A stretch of 64,000 nucleotides of DNA from Marsupella aquatica (GCA_973895155.1 OZ316894.1:18600001-18664000); one strand, 5' to 3'; shown: positions 21,310-34,243, counted from the first letter of the stretch. Notes: a model not told the origin generated them from the letters alone. Numbers and translations are program-made.

Positions 21310-24300
21310 CACGTCCATCGCGGCGAGTCCCATGGAAACGGGTACCCTCGTTTGGTCGACCCCCACAAGTACAGTGCCACAGTGGCATCCGGGTTCTCGG
21401 CTCCCCCTTTCGCACACTCAGGCCCAACTCACATGGGAGTGGCCTTGCCCTCAACTCAGGCCCAACTCACATGTGAATGGCCCTTCACAATGCGGCCCTC
21501 AACTAGTCGCATGCCACTATATCACTGTGAGAGATAAACTAGTTTGGCCGCAGAAATTTCTCATTTTCAAAGGCATGGGCTGGAAACTTTCCGGCAGTTG
21601 CAGCCCTTTGCAGGTCCCACTGCGCCCCGCCCACCCCCCTCTCCCCCGCCCCTCAAACTTCAGAATAAAACAAAAGAATGTATTACAGAGAGAAGGGACA
21701 ACTTGCTGCAGTGCCCTGTTTCTTAGTTGCAGACAAGGAGAAGTTCACAAGTAGCATTTGCACAGAATTTTTTGGACAAGCGCAATCTGCTTTTCGCCGG
21801 CATCTTCAGGAGTGACATGTGAGTTGGCTCTCACCATCACAATATTAGAGAGTCTCAAATATATATGGAACTCCAAAGGAACAAAAATGCCTTACCAAAG
21901 GCCATAAACCCAATAAAGGGGAAAACAAAGAAGAAACCTGGGAAAACCCAGGAGCTAAAAATTCTAAGGGATACAGTCTCAAAGCTTCATTGTTATAGAT
22001 TATGGCTTTGGCCATAGATTCTCACAGGGTTGTGCAATCTTTTTTTTTAAAGTTAGCCTCTACATGACTTATGGTCAGGACGTGCCAAAGATGCTCCCGG
22101 CACCTGACTAGAGATGTCCCAGTTAGATGGAATGTGGACGGAAAGATTAAAAGTCACTTTCATGGATATTGGGTAAAAACCAGCCTGAATAAAAGAGCTT
22201 AACTTATAAATAGATGGTGATTATTGTCGTGCTTGTTTCCAGTTCCACCCCACCATAGTTGTGCTCCAAAAGTCACGGTCTATAGGTTTCATTCTAGACC
22301 CTAGTCCCTCATGCTAGCTTTCTATTGTGCTTTATATATATTAGACATATGCATGGCCTATTTAAATACTTGTGCTTTGAACATAAGTAGAGGTGAGTAC
22401 ATTCAAGCCTAGTATTCTGCATGCAATTGGTTTTTGGTTACTCCCCATACAATGCACCATTTTCTGAAACTCACTTTGCCCCCAACCCCTATTCTCCACC
22501 CACACCCTTAGAGTCATCATCTAGAGGCTACTTTATTTTCATTCTTCACTACTGGAATGATTTTATTTTTTGTTCTAGGTTTTGATTCTATTGCCTTATG
22601 GAAACATTTTGAATTTGTAAAACATTTAGTGGGTGTGAAAAGAGCATTTCCACATGAAAAAACCTCATTGGGGAATACAAGGTATTCATGATAGTGATCT
22701 GAGATGCAACTCTGGACTGTAGGCTCTGAACAATAAGTTCACTTTGCCATTACATAGTTAGATAGACCAGCCTAAGTGCTCGTTTTAGAACATAAATAAC
22801 CAGAAGTGACTTGAGTTCATACATTCAAGTCTGAGCCCAATTTCAGAGACTCATCCCAACCTCCAATATTATGAAGAGTTACAAAGATAGGGTTACAAAG
22901 AGTGTCGACATGAAGCGACCCATCCACCCACTGTCAATACCTACCCTAGTGCATCCCAAAATATAAGCCATTGATTGTTTATATCAAGATGCTTAGAACA
23001 TTCTTAAAGTTGAGGGTTAAAATGGTTTTTTGAGGTTTCACAAGCACTCTGTAATATTTTGGTAATAGATTCAATTATTCAATATACCAGGCTTTTCATT
23101 TTGTTGCTCAGTAGGGATAGTGTTATTATTTTGTCCTTGTAAGGGACTCTTGGGCTTGTTGACACTTGGGTTTTTGGCTATTTGAGAGTCCAGATGTTCT
23201 CCTTTGCCCCCCCCCCACTTCCCCCACTTCCTTTCTCGCTTCCTTTACTAGGCCCTTACTAGGGCATCTCAAACCAGCTCATTCCTGGTCCGGATTCCCA
23301 TGACCAAAATGTTGTGCCCTAGGTCAATAACCAAAATGAGAAGTTCCCGCAAACCATGATTATCAGCAACTTGGGCGGTCACTGCACCTGTCCAGCATCC
23401 ACACCAAAAATCACTCCGTGTGACATGTGTTGGTGCCCTTCAAGAATCATTGGCATCCACCCACAAAAATTCAACTCCCAATTGACCCAGTGGGAGAAGT
23501 TGAAACCCTGCCTCGAATCAAACACCCCTTCGATTAAGTTTTCCCAACAATTGTGTTGCATGAGGATCACTGACATAAATTGCTGCCTGAAAAAATGGGG
23601 AAAGAACCTAACTTTTACTCTTGTTTGGCTTCTTGCCTTTGGAATCATGTCTCCCACAGCCTCCCACAGCAAGGATGGAGCCCTTCTTCTTTGGCAGGGC
23701 TTTATATACATGGCAATATGGGTTCCTATGGATCATGAAGAGTTACCTGTAGGGTAATCCATGGCCCAAGGGGGGTTATGAGATGTGATTCCGGAGGGCC
23801 TGAGGAGGTTACAACCATTGCCTGCGAGTGGCCATGGATTAACAACCGTAAGCCTAGAGTGTATTTTTACTCTATTTGTTATCTGAAAACTGTATTTGAA
23901 ACTGGATAACCCTCCAGGCGAGCTCGCCAAAGGGGGTCCAATTCTTGTTAAGGTCTTATGCGGTTCCATTCACATTTTAAATCACTCAAAAATTGACACC
24001 CAGGTCCTTTTCCCACAATCAGATTAAATCTCAATAAAATTCACTGCATATTAGTACAGTCTGTAGCTGATCAATTTTGTTTGTGGGGTAGGTGTGTTTG
24101 CCTAGTGTTTGGAATACATTGGTAAAGACAACCTTAACAAACAGCTACAGATCTGAGGTAAAAATTCTTAATACTGGGATAAAGCCTTCCCAATATACGG
24201 TCTTCCCGCTATGAAACTCTACCATATATACAGACTGCTCTTTTTCCCACTAAGGGGCATCCCAGGTCCCTAATGATGGCGAGGCTTGGGGGAGGTAGTG

Positions 24301-24580
24301 CTCATAACCATCCATAGGTAGAGGGGAAAATACACAATAAATTTATGGGGATAAGAGGTAGTAGTGGCTCATAACCATCCATCTAAAAACAGTGAAAAAA
24401 GTTAGCGAGAAACTAATTTAACGGAGAAAATATTGGGGAGTGGACCTTTACCACAACGCTGCACATTTAATGGAACCCACCCAGCTACAGTAGCCACGCA
24501 CCCGCCCACCCACCCACCCAATTCGATTCTCTCCCCATAACGGTCACATACGCAAAGCCCCGTCCATCGAAGAAACTGCC
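21310..24580. other. AT-rich intergenic region
   Basis: No gene recognised. It begins with a small duplication (AACTCAGGCCCAACTCACATG twice at about 21415-21475). A 133-codon frame at 23356-23757 is cysteine-rich but overlaps an equally long opposite frame and shows no motif. Segments near 23740-23960 loosely resemble ones near 13300 and 30480. Probably decayed transposons. Confidence 0.45.
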
Positions 24581-24584
24581 ACAT

Positions 24585-24905
24585 CCGTCCGCGATGGTCG
24601 TTCCTCACTTCCTCCCGTCTGAAATGCGCAGCAGCATTTGAGACGAAGAAGAAACATCGGATGGAGAAGAGCCAATGCAGCTTGATCATCCACTCCGCAA
24701 TGTTCGTTCCTCCCGTCTGAAATTCGCAGCAGCAGTTGTGGAGAAGAGACACTTCGGTAGGAGACGAGCGAGTGCTGCTTGATCATTCAGTCCGCGATGT
24801 TCGTTCCTCCCGACTGAAATTCGCAGCTGTGACTCCCGACTGCAATTCCAATCTTTGTCGATGTTCGCTCCCGACTGAAATTCGCAGCAGCAGCAGCGGC
24901 GGACG
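24585..24905 (+). repeat. Degenerate minisatellite in leader of SAP-like gene
   Basis: Four unequal copies of a unit with CCGCGATGTTCGTTCCTCCC and GTCTGAAATTCGCAGCAGCAG begin near 24589, 24700, 24791 and 24858. They end about 45 bp before the ATG at 24949, so they lie in the promoter or 5' leader. Confidence 0.75.
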
Positions 24906-24948
24906 AGCGGTGCTGATGATTGGTGATGATTACGTGTCTTAGAAAGCA

Positions 24949-25893
24949 ATGGAGTTGAGCATGTTGTCGAGAAGGGAATTGCAAGCTCTTTGCAAGAGCA
25001 ATGGCATACCGGCGAACAAGACCAACGTGTTCATGGTGGACGCCCTTGCGGTGAGTGCTGCGTGAACTGTGAGCCGAAATTGAAGGAGGAAATCGAATTC
25101 ATTGGAATTCCATTAATCTTTTGCAAGTTAATTATCACGTAGACGATTGACAATTTGTTTTGTGTTGTGTGCACAGAAGAAGAGAGTTCCCCTGTCAAAA
25201 ATGGATTCGAACAGGGACCAGAAGACCGTCACAGCGATTGGAAGTCCTCCATTCAAGGCGCCTCCTCTTTTCGCCACGAAGAACAGTGCTCTCGACGTGA
25301 ACAGCAGCGGTCCCAACCAGCAGAAACCACCGTTGTTCCAGAACAATTTTCTGAGGAGAGGCAAGAGGAAAGAAGCTCCAACTTTGCACGAGAGTGACCA
25401 CGACGAGAAGCCGAAAGTGCAGAGTATCAGCAACGGACAACGGCCGCACCAAATGGCCTCCACGAAAACCGAAGCAAAAGGGAAAATTGAAGACAGGGTA
25501 CAGTCTCAGATTGATGCAGCTCTTTGCTCGAAGGTGATGAAGCCTTCTGCACCGGAGGAGCAAGCTGACATCCTCGAAGTGAAGGTAGGAAATCGTGAGG
25601 TTCTTAAAATGCCTCCAGGACGTCCCGAGACCGAAAGTGTCAATTCAATGCAACCTCTTGCCTGCCAGGTTGTCGAAGAGACTTCGACATCGACTCTGGC
25701 TCTGTATGCTGTGGAGCAGTCCGCTTCGTTAGAAAGGATTGCACCTGCTCCGCCCATGAGTTCAAGTCCTCTGCTACGTGTTGAAGAGAAGGTGCGAAGC
25801 ATTGTAGAACGGGTTCAGAATTTCTGGAAAGGTAGTAGAGATTTGGCTACGGTGAAGCTTGGTTCACCAGTACAAGAAGTCGTAAAAGGATAA
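24949..25893 (+). CDS. SAP-like N-terminal domain protein, two exons
   Basis: Exon 1 is 24949-25050 and exon 2 is 25177-25893; the junction is GT-AG in phase 0, giving 272 residues. The N-terminus reads MELSMLSRRELQALCKSNGI and then a short helix up to VDALA. This is the helix-turn-helix pattern of plant proteins that start with ...ELQALCK...IPAN.TN..M.DAL, related to SAP DNA-binding modules. The rest is low in order: basic (RRGKRKE near residue 95), Ser/Pro/Glu-rich, with a weak C-terminal helix (VEEKVRSIVERVQNFW). I infer a nuclear role. The family has few characterised members, and the domain call rests on one short exon. Confidence 0.65.
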
Positions 25894-26109
25894 TGTAGCC
25901 GCCACGCTTGCCACTTCACAATTTGGCCTCTGGATGGATAAGAGATTTGACTCTCCTGATACACTGTCTCTCTGTTTTTGCCACCAGTCGTCATCTTAAA
26001 GTTGATGTACTGCACAGAAAGCATTCTACTTCCGTTGAAAGGGCTATATGCAGAGAGCTTCTGCAGTACTTCCTCGTAGACTAGAACGCTCATGTCTAAC
26101 TTCTGGTAG

Positions 26110-26823
26110 ATGAAGGCCCTTCAAGAAACTTCGTCCAACATTATTCATTTTGACAATTCATCTTGCGAACTCGTCTCCTGTTTTATATTTCGGTTCGCTC
26201 GAATCCCAGGATTAGATTTGGGCTGGACTCACGCGGTGCCACAAAGGGATAATCTTGAGGCATATGTTCTTGCGCCTAGAGCTGTGTCTGGTACTGAAAT
26301 AAAAGGGCAGCCATTACTTCTGTGTGGTGCCCGAGTCACGGTGGCCTTGGCTTCAGATGTGCACTTCCCTGATTACCAAGTTCACAGTACCCGCAAGATT
26401 GCAATAATCGCCAATCAGTCCACATCGATTGGGCTCGCCTCCGAAAAACCATCCGTCTGGCAAATTTCTCCGATAGCTATGCCGAAAATGCCCAGCTGCT
26501 GCACATCTGGGAGCTCTAGTGCTGTTGATCTGGATATGCTTGATTGGTCATCTCTTACTGAATTCCCACCACTAGTCTTAGATGCCCGCATCTCCTTCTC
26601 CGTTTATGAAGTCCCAGTCGTTCAATTTCACGGGTCGAGTGCAAGACTAGGCTGGGTGCTCGATGAATTGAGTGTGGGAGGAAAGTTTTACTCTGGAGGA
26701 GGAAGTGAAATTGAAATTAAGAAACCTGAGGTGATTGAAATTGAAGGAGACTTTTTACAGATCAAGTCCAACACTCTGTATATTGACGTCCTGACGATAA
26801 ATGGTGAGCTGCTTCAAAAGTAA
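26110..26823 (+). CDS. Hypothetical protein, 237 residues
   Basis: A single open frame starts 217 bp after the SAP-like stop codon on the same strand. I do not recognise it. The middle is rich in Ala, Val and Leu. The C-terminal third is rich in beta-type residues with a Gly-rich turn (KFYSGGGSEIEI) and alternating Ile/Glu (EVIEIEGDFLQIK), suggesting a beta-sandwich or barrel fold. It lacks a signal peptide and cysteine clusters. Length and balanced composition argue for a real gene, but it could be an exon of something larger. Confidence 0.45.
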   Translation: MKALQETSSNIIHFDNSSCELVSCFIFRFARIPGLDLGWTHAVPQRDNLEAYVLAPRAVSGTEIKGQPLLLCGARVTVALASDVHFPDYQVHSTRKIAIIANQSTSIGLASEKPSVWQISPIAMPKMPSCCTSGSSSAVDLDMLDWSSLTEFPPLVLDARISFSVYEVPVVQFHGSSARLGWVLDELSVGGKFYSGGGSEIEIKKPEVIEIEGDFLQIKSNTLYIDVLTINGELLQK

Positions 26824-27340
26824 TGGGGATTTCAACTCCACAGGAAATATTGCTCGCGTCAGCGGTTTCCGAGGAAGCTTTGAACGATGGCTGCAATGTT
26901 GGTTCGCCGTGCTGTCCAGCTTAACGTGTGTCTCTCATGGCGGCCAACTTCACTTATGTGGAGCCCTGCACTTTCCTCGGAGAGCATTATACCACTTCCT
27001 CCTGCGGCATGCATAAAACTCTAATGCATCTCGACGAGCCATAGGCGAGGTCGGCACAGAGAATCTTCACAGAAGATGTAATCGCATCTCGTATAAATGG
27101 CCAGGGACGTTCTCTCGTACCACAGTAGCGGTCCGCCCAGCTGGTATGCATGAATTCCATTTCTTGTAGAATGAATTGAAGTGGCTATTTAGCACGCAGG
27201 GGGAGCTGAGTAATTGTTGTTATGGCAACTCTTTGAAACTACGACTTTCTGTGCGAACAACTGTATAATTTGATTGGCCATAACAGAGAAGAACAGCCAC
27301 TGCCCATTCGTTACCATTGGATCATTTTACGAAGCCAAAA

Positions 27341-27454
27341 GTAGGAGAGATACTCGAGCTGGGTTCTCGACCATACTCACTTTCATTAGAAGTCCTAAGT
27401 AGGAGAGATACTCGAGCTGGGTTCTTGACCATACTCACTTTCATTAGAAGTCCT
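27341..27454. repeat. 58-bp tandem duplication
   Basis: GTAGGAGAGATACTCGAGCT starts both units, at 27341 and 27399. The copies differ at one base, so the duplication is recent. Confidence 0.9.
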
Positions 27455-27609
27455 CTTCCATGTACCCAAAAAGAGGCAGTGGCAGATTTCTCCGTCTAGT
27501 CCACTGGTCCAGAAAATCATGCATGTGCACTATATAGAGATGCCGACATTGACATTCGTCCCCGCGTTCGTCAATCTCTACGCAAGCTGCAAGCTGGGTT
27601 GATGGTAAT

Positions 27610-27662
27610 AAAGTCTCGCGTTCTTGTCCCTTCGGGGACATCCGATAAAAGTCTCGCGTTCT
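27610..27662 (+). ncRNA. U6 snRNA 5' fragment between 15-bp direct repeats
   Basis: GTCCCTTCGGGGACATCC followed by GATAAAA (27626-27650) equals the first 25 nt of plant U6 snRNA, including its 5' stem-loop. The rest of U6 is absent. The 15-bp word AAAGTCTCGCGTTCT stands on both sides (27610-27624 and 27648-27662), as a target-site duplication would. It is therefore a truncated, non-functional insertion, not a working gene. Confidence 0.75.
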
Positions 27663-28582
27663 AGAATGTGTGGTATACGAGTCACGCTTCAGATATGCAC
27701 ACACTTGTCCACAAACTTGTCCAGAGCTAACTACAACGCACAAAGTGATCATCGACATTATTCAAAAATCGAACAACCTTGAAGACGATAAACACAAGAG
27801 TCTCCCTCCCCAAATGGGAGCCAAATTGTATATGTCAAAGTTTTCCGATTACAATGCATAAATTCGTTTCATAAGCTGAAACGTCAGCTATCGCCTCTCT
27901 CAAAACAACAAAAGCCAACTGATCGAGAATGGACTACAAGGACGAGCAGATAGCTTGAGCAATTTTTCGATCAAACCCATGCCCGTCCCATACTACAAAG
28001 GAGCATCTCAATTACCAATCCATGGTTGGCAGATACGTGAATCGGAACAATCCAATACTCTTTGATTCCACAAACTGTTATTGAGCTGTGAATCTCAGCA
28101 GGGCTCTCCTGACCGACCCGAGGCGTCACTCAGTCACTTGCAAACCCTGGACAGATCCATGTCATCAGCCTATATATGCAAAGTTGTCAAATTAATTCTG
28201 TTCTTTCCAAAATCATTTGTCATAGCATGCCGTTTCTGAAATCAAAATTGACTTGAGGCCTGTAGATAAGAAGTTGAAAATGAAGAACCTCCACGGTCTA
28301 ACCGATTACAGCAGCCCTATGCAAAGTTATCATATCATTTCCCTCTACGGAACCAATTGTCATTGCAATGCTATGCTTCAAAAATGGAAAACTGGCTCGA
28401 GGCAATAAGAAAGAAATCAATCGAGTCAGAAACCCTTGAAGGTCCAATTCTTTAGGTCTTGAACACCAATCCATCCAGGCAGCTTTCCCAGGAACAATCC
28501 TCCGTCCCTCCTCGGCAGACAACACATCAGACACCATTCCACCGACCAAGACAAGAATTCACGAACAAGACCTAAACAGAGA

Positions 28583-28846
28583 TCATTTCTCTTCAGCTAC
28601 CTTGAAATCGAAAGGCCATGCGGGATTTGCTCCATTGAAGATGTAGGTCGAGTCCCTAATCGCAGAGCCTAGCCCTAACCCGGCTCCAAAAGCGATAGCC
28701 GACCATCTCGTCGTCGGGCTGCGAAACAGAGTGAGGGCAGCAACGGCTCCTCCTGCTGTAGAGTACACAAACCTCCTCAGAGTCAAATCTATCACCGCAT
28801 CCCATTTCTGATCCAGAGTCAGCTCCTTCGGCCTCTCGTCCACCAT
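28583..28846 (-). CDS. MIC10: MICOS complex subunit Mic10
   Basis: This 87-residue protein of the mitochondrial inner membrane shapes crista junctions by oligomerising. It has the family plan: a short N-terminus (LTLDQKWDAVIDL), TM1 FVYSTAGGAVAALTLF (about 26-41), the link RSPTTRW, and TM2 with the glycine string GAGLGLG (about 54-60). The start is the Met before VDERPKE. An upstream in-frame ATG would add an Arg-Glu repeat read from the (CT)n tract, which is better seen as leader. No intron. A second protein with this domain lies at 42031. Confidence 0.93.
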   Translation of the reverse strand: MVDERPKELTLDQKWDAVIDLTLRRFVYSTAGGAVAALTLFRSPTTRWSAIAFGAGLGLGSAIRDSTYIFNGANPAWPFDFKVAEEK

Positions 28847-28848
28847 AG

Positions 28849-28849
<1 letters not shown>

Positions 28850-28921
<72 letters not shown>
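28850..28921 (-). repeat. (CT)n microsatellite in Mic10 leader
   Basis: An almost pure CT run (GA on the coding strand) of about 70 bp ends four bases upstream of the Mic10 ATG. GA-rich leaders are common in plants and bind GAGA-type factors; any effect here is inference. Confidence 0.9.
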
Positions 28922-28922
<1 letters not shown>

Positions 28923-29167
28923 TCCTGCTGCAAGATCTCGTGTCGTGAGTCACTCTTAAGCTCCTCGTTGGAATGGGATGATTTGTCACCTCAATCGCCT
29001 CAGCACAAACCCACAAACCCTTGCACTGTCCGATCTTGCTCTCTTCCTGGCCAACGCGAAAGCACGACGAATGAATTGAAATCTTGTTGGGCACACAGTG
29101 CTTGATTGCGCTGAGTGATAAATGATCCTACGAGCGCTGTCGAAAATGTGATGGCCCGAGGACGAAT

Positions 29168-29345
29168 GCGCTTTTGAGCTCCTGCATAGGAAACTAGAGA
29201 AAGGGTAGATTTTAACGTTTTTTTAAGGTCTTTCCTTTTTCGCCATTAGCATGAGAATGCGTTTTTGAGCTCGAGCATAGGAAACTAGAGAAGGGGTAGT
29301 TTGAAGGGTTTTAAGGTCTTTCCTTTTTTGCCACTAGCCTAATTA
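29168..29345. repeat. ~88-bp tandem pair with a third dispersed copy
   Basis: Two units share GAGCTC..GCATAGGAAACTAGAGAA and AAGGTCTTTCCTTTTT. A third, diverged copy stands at about 30305-30375. The 1 kb between them may be a later insertion. Confidence 0.7.
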
Positions 29346-32300
29346 CGAGTTAGTTGAATTTAAATAGAGATAAGAGGAACAAAATCTTGCAAAAACCAAT
29401 TTCTAAGCCATCTCCCTTTCATGTTTGCCCCATTGATCCCCAATTTTTGTTCAACCAGCTCTCTTTATTCTTATTTAGAGTCCAGTTTTGTCCTTATTTT
29501 TTAGTTTTGTCCTTACTTGGAGTTACTGTCTAGAGGCTTCACTCTAGACCCTAGCCCTTGAAAGTAATTTAATATGCTTGCAATTTATTAGTAAGACTTG
29601 TGAGTTGCGGGAGAGATATATACTTGATGGACCACCAAAAATGAAAAGTGTTGCTTGATGGACCCCATGAGTGATCCAAATTGTTGATAGACCTTAAATA
29701 TACTTACCAAAAATGTGATGGCCTGAGTAAGAATGCTGGAGTATGGAGTATTAGTGCATCAAATCCTCAAATTTGATGGACCTTGACTCAGTAGTTAAGG
29801 TTATGGACAAAAATAGTTATGGACCACCAAATTCATAATCCATAACTTTGGCTTTTTGTCATCATGACCATCAGTCATTGTAGAGGCTAGTGAAAACAAA
29901 AACCAAAAAAACCTTACATAACTATGTGAAATGTTTTGCCTTTTGTTAGAGCCAACAACCATTGTCCACAGTTTTGAAGCTCTGAGACCTCACGGGGTTT
30001 ATTATCAGAAATCTTAGGAATCACGTGAGATCCAAAATATGTATTTTTGATAAAAATTAACTAATTTTTTTTAAATGTAGAGGCAAAAGAAGGTGTTATA
30101 AACTCATCTTTATGGAATATTCTCTAATGTATATCTTTATAAAGTGAAATAGGTTATTAAGATTGAAAATATGAAATATTTTTGGAATATTTCTTTATAA
30201 AAAATGGTCTATTTATATTAGACTAGTATTGCACGTGGTACCCCAAAATATACACTTAGTTAACCCCCCAAGTCTGAGACGCCATATTGAAGCGTTGGTG
30301 AGGAAGCATTTTTCAGCTCACGCATAGGAAACTGGAGAGAAGGTAGTTCTTACAGGTCTTTCCTTTTTCACCATTGTGTGAATTCATTTGACGGAGAGAT
30401 ATAGTCGCAGAACTCAACTACCCTCCCACTTAGCTCCAATTCTGAGCGACTAGTCCGCACCCTTGGGGATTACAGCCCATTACCCCAGCTTGGGATGGGT
30501 TACCCTACACAAAATCTTGTTGGAAGTAGTTGTCCCACTAAAAACCCCTGTGAAGTTGCACAAATTGTTGGATGGAACTAATATAGATAATTGTGAAACG
30601 ACAACAAATCACGACAGGTCATTTCATAAAGTTAGATGTGCCAGTGTATTGAAAATCAATTTGATCTTTCAGAAATACCTCACCAAATGCATTTTTGGGT
30701 CTTTTAAATTCTTTGATGGGGTTCGTGTTTCTCTTAATTAGTTCTTTGGTAAAAGGGAAATTCGGCATAAATTACTTCTGGCCAGAGGAAGGATACGCAT
30801 GACTTCTTTGCCTTGGGAGAAAAATACCATCAATCAATTGCAAACAATTTCTGACTAGAGTGTACCATTAATTTCAACAGGAGGGAGACACTTTTGACTT
30901 GTTTTCTTTGGAGAATACCAGCAAACAAGAGCAAACATTTTCTAGGAGCTTCACAGCATTGGGTAGAAGATGGAAATTGTAGCTACTTGAAATCAGGAAT
31001 ATATTCTTCCACCATACAACCCCATTTGTATCTTGGCTGGTTCAGTGAAAAACTAGGCAATGTAGCTCGTGCCTGTGGATGCTGAATGATAAGGTATTCT
31101 TGAAGAGGTGTGACCATTCGGTTCTGTAGTGAGCTTAGATTTTGCCTTCAATTGGAAAGAGACTCTGGTGAGCTTTGTGTGTATGCAGCTCTACTTAGGT
31201 AGTGATGCAACCAACCTTATGTCCAAGGTCACCTTAGACAACAGTTAGGAATGAGAAAGCTGAGTGACCTTCTAATGGGGTTTGGGAGTGATGAATTGCT
31301 CACTCAGGCACGGTTTAATTAGAAAGGCCACTACTATAAAGATTTGTAGGATGTCAAATTTAAGGCCACAATTCTCTACATTTGCCCTCACTCAGTGTAG
31401 ACTAAGCATTTTGGCAGACTGCCCTGATACCATCGTGGAGAGATTAATTAACTAGGTACAAGCATCCTATCCTTTAAAAGTAATCTACCCAAAATCAATC
31501 TCAATTGGGCATCAAATCATGTAAATGATGAGAATTGTTAAGCAGGTGGGTTGTTTGACTGTCCTTTAGGAAACCCTAAACCTCTGTTCTTTCATAAACT
31601 TGACGCATAGATGTTATTGTCAAAGGGACTACTTCTGAATAATTATGGTGCATGAAGTTTTTCATTTGGGAATCAGTCTGTCTCTAGGTGGACATTAGAC
31701 ACTAGTTTGTAGTCACTTCTAGATTCAAATGCGGAAGCAATTACTCAATTCAGACTTTCCCCTGCAAATGCCAAAATCACTGATTGGCCCACTTAAATTG
31801 GTCATAATCCTAGGAAGTCACTATTGCTTTACTTCATCAGTAGCAAAGGCAATTCCTGGGTTGTGCTGTAAAATTTCTTGCTGGCTGGATTTTGGAGAAG
31901 TTTTTTTGGAAAGGGGTGACGATCTATCACAACATCAACTTTGAAAAGTTATGTGGTGCAATTCCCATTTCTGTTTGGGTATGTTTGTGATCCAATTCTT
32001 GTGGCAATAACTGACACATATAACTCCATAAAGTTGCCTGGCAAGTGACTGTAAGATTGTATCAAATCTAAACCTGAACAAATCCAGACAAGTTTTGATA
32101 GTGGTCACTGATGACTTCGATTGTGAAGATTTGGGGGATTGAGTCACCTTTAGTCAATGCCAAGCTTGCCTTGAATTTTCATCTCATGGTTCTGCATTTG
32201 CCTGCAATGCCATGAAGGTCTGCCCACTCTCTCACTTAACAATTGCCTACAGTAAATTATTTGAGAGTCTTCTTCTCAAGAATGGAACCAACATGTTTTG

Positions 32301-34243
32301 AATCTCTATTGGTCTTTTAGAATCAAGGGGGATTTAAGGTGTTTCTCATTAGATGTTCAAAGCACCTACTGGTTGATATATCAGTTGTTTGATTGTTCTT
32401 CTGTTATCAAACTACTACCATCTTCCCTTGAACAGAAGGCCCAACCATGTATTCATAGAGTGTGGCTGGGGGCAGGCCTGGGGGCATTCAATTCATATAG
32501 AAAGCCCTGCATGGGCCTTCTATTTGAGTTTTGAACAATGAGTTTGGCAGAGATCAAATACTAGGGCATTGTGTTGGACACCTGCTTGAGAAAAGACCTG
32601 GTTTATCTTATTAGATCAAAGGCAATGATGTGTTTAAACACGACGAAGAGATTTTATTTTAACACAAGGCCCATTTTTCAAAAGCAAGGCTTTGTGTTTG
32701 AACATACTATCTTTGCCTTTCTGTCTGGACGTTCTGTGTTAAAATAGGACCTTCTAGTTGAGGAAACAAACATTTTCTTTTAAAGGACACCCTGTCTATG
32801 TCAATTTTGGACACAAGGCCCAGTCCTGTGTTGGATGAAGACAATAATGCTTTACTCAATCCTACAGGTATGAACAGATTGTAACAGTGTAGTAGGTGGG
32901 CAAGGGAAGACCTACAGTTGTTGCACATCTGATATGGTATGCTTTAGATGGAACCACCTAGTGCCTGTTAATGAAAATCAATTTGGGATCTGTCAAAACT
33001 TTCTTCAAGGTGTATACTGACAGTAGGACGTATTTTAGGGATACTACTGTAGATGTTTTGTTATTGTTTTCTTTTGGTCTTTTGTGCATTGCTCATTAGG
33101 TGCCCAAGGGTAGTGTTGATAGGCAGATCTAGCCTTAGCCTACATTTTCAATTTTTGGTCAATTTTTATTGTAAATTGGAATTGGACTGACAATGAGGGA
33201 TAGGGAAATAATGAGAAGGCAAACTCAAGAACTAGCATTGGAAACCTGAGAGCAGGAAGGTTAATATTAAGATTGTGCCCAAAGGAGTGACCCTTGACTT
33301 TACTTGTTAGTACAAAGCTTACATTTTAAGGGCACTCAAATAAATACACGCAAAACAAGGGCACTCTTAACGGTATTGTATTCTTTTGGTTTTTGAGGAG
33401 CAATGTGGTAAATTCATATACTAGGAATTATATGAAGGGCGTAGCATGGATAGTACGTGTGAGGGGGAGCCTTTCAATTTTGGATCTCTTGTCACTTTTG
33501 CGTGATATCTCTCCCCATAGCACAAAATGAACTTTGCACACTGATTTAGACCAAAACTAGTATGTGACAATAATCGTGAATAGTCGAGATCCTACAGGGG
33601 AGTGATAGAGAAGCACAGAGGTACAATTACAGAGTTTTTGCTTTGAAGTTCATTATAACTTCGGGTGAGGTAGCAGCCAATGAGATCAATCTCTCTGAGA
33701 ACTGGGAATTCTGACGTTTGGAACGGCTTGATGTTCCTAAACAGTAGGCTAGGAAAGAGGTAGTGTATGAGAGAGAGACAGAAGGAGAGAGAAGTTCACT
33801 AGTCTATCACGCTACAAGACTGAGATAATCAGTGGAACTATAATCAGTGAAACTTACATGACCACTGGTTACAAGCAACATTTGACAATAAGCCACTCTT
33901 GAACGGAAAGCAATCCACATTAGTCTACCAGTATCGATACTAGCTGAACATTTCTTCGTAGGTCTGGGGACTCTTTCCTTCCCTGAAATCTAGCTAGGGT
34001 GCATTGTAATCGACAACATTAACATGGGGTTGAGTGGAAGTCATGATCCTGGACCTCAAAAGACCATCTTCAGGAACAAGTTCTCAACATGAGACAGAGA
34101 TGAAGTTCAAGTAAGCAGTTCAACGATTTCGGAATCAACGGGTCTTCAGCACTTGCACAGGAATGGGAGGGTGATTAAGCCTTAGTCTCAGATTTGGTTC
34201 ACTACCTCTCTCTACGGCTCAACTAATCGAAAATCTTGCAACC
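29346..34243. other. AT-rich region without recognisable genes
   Basis: About 4.9 kb show only chance ORFs under 95 codons in all frames. No reverse transcriptase, transposase or other conserved block could be read. It is probably old, scrambled transposon DNA. The last 700 bp have higher complexity and likely hold the promoter and leader of the RS-rich gene. Confidence 0.5.

Larger units (their letters stand above)
26824..28582. other. Spacer with small repeats; 3' flank of Mic10
   Basis: Apart from the 58-bp duplication and the U6 fragment listed separately, nothing is recognised. The last few hundred bases probably include the Mic10 3' untranslated region (minus strand); an 83-codon minus frame there (28298-28549) looks like chance. 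Confidence 0.45.

Noticed and set aside
20963-21754. 263-codon plus-strand frame beside the first BAG gene
   Set aside because: It runs through the TATA box and heat-shock elements of the opposite gene, has no motif, and its repeats reflect the promoter duplication.
23356-23757. 133-codon Cys-rich frame
   Set aside because: An equally long minus-strand frame overlaps it, no family pattern is visible, and the surroundings look like decayed repeats.
28847-28933. N-terminal Arg-Glu repeat extension of Mic10
   Set aside because: It comes from reading the (CT)n leader; family length and the Met before VDERPKE fit the shorter start.
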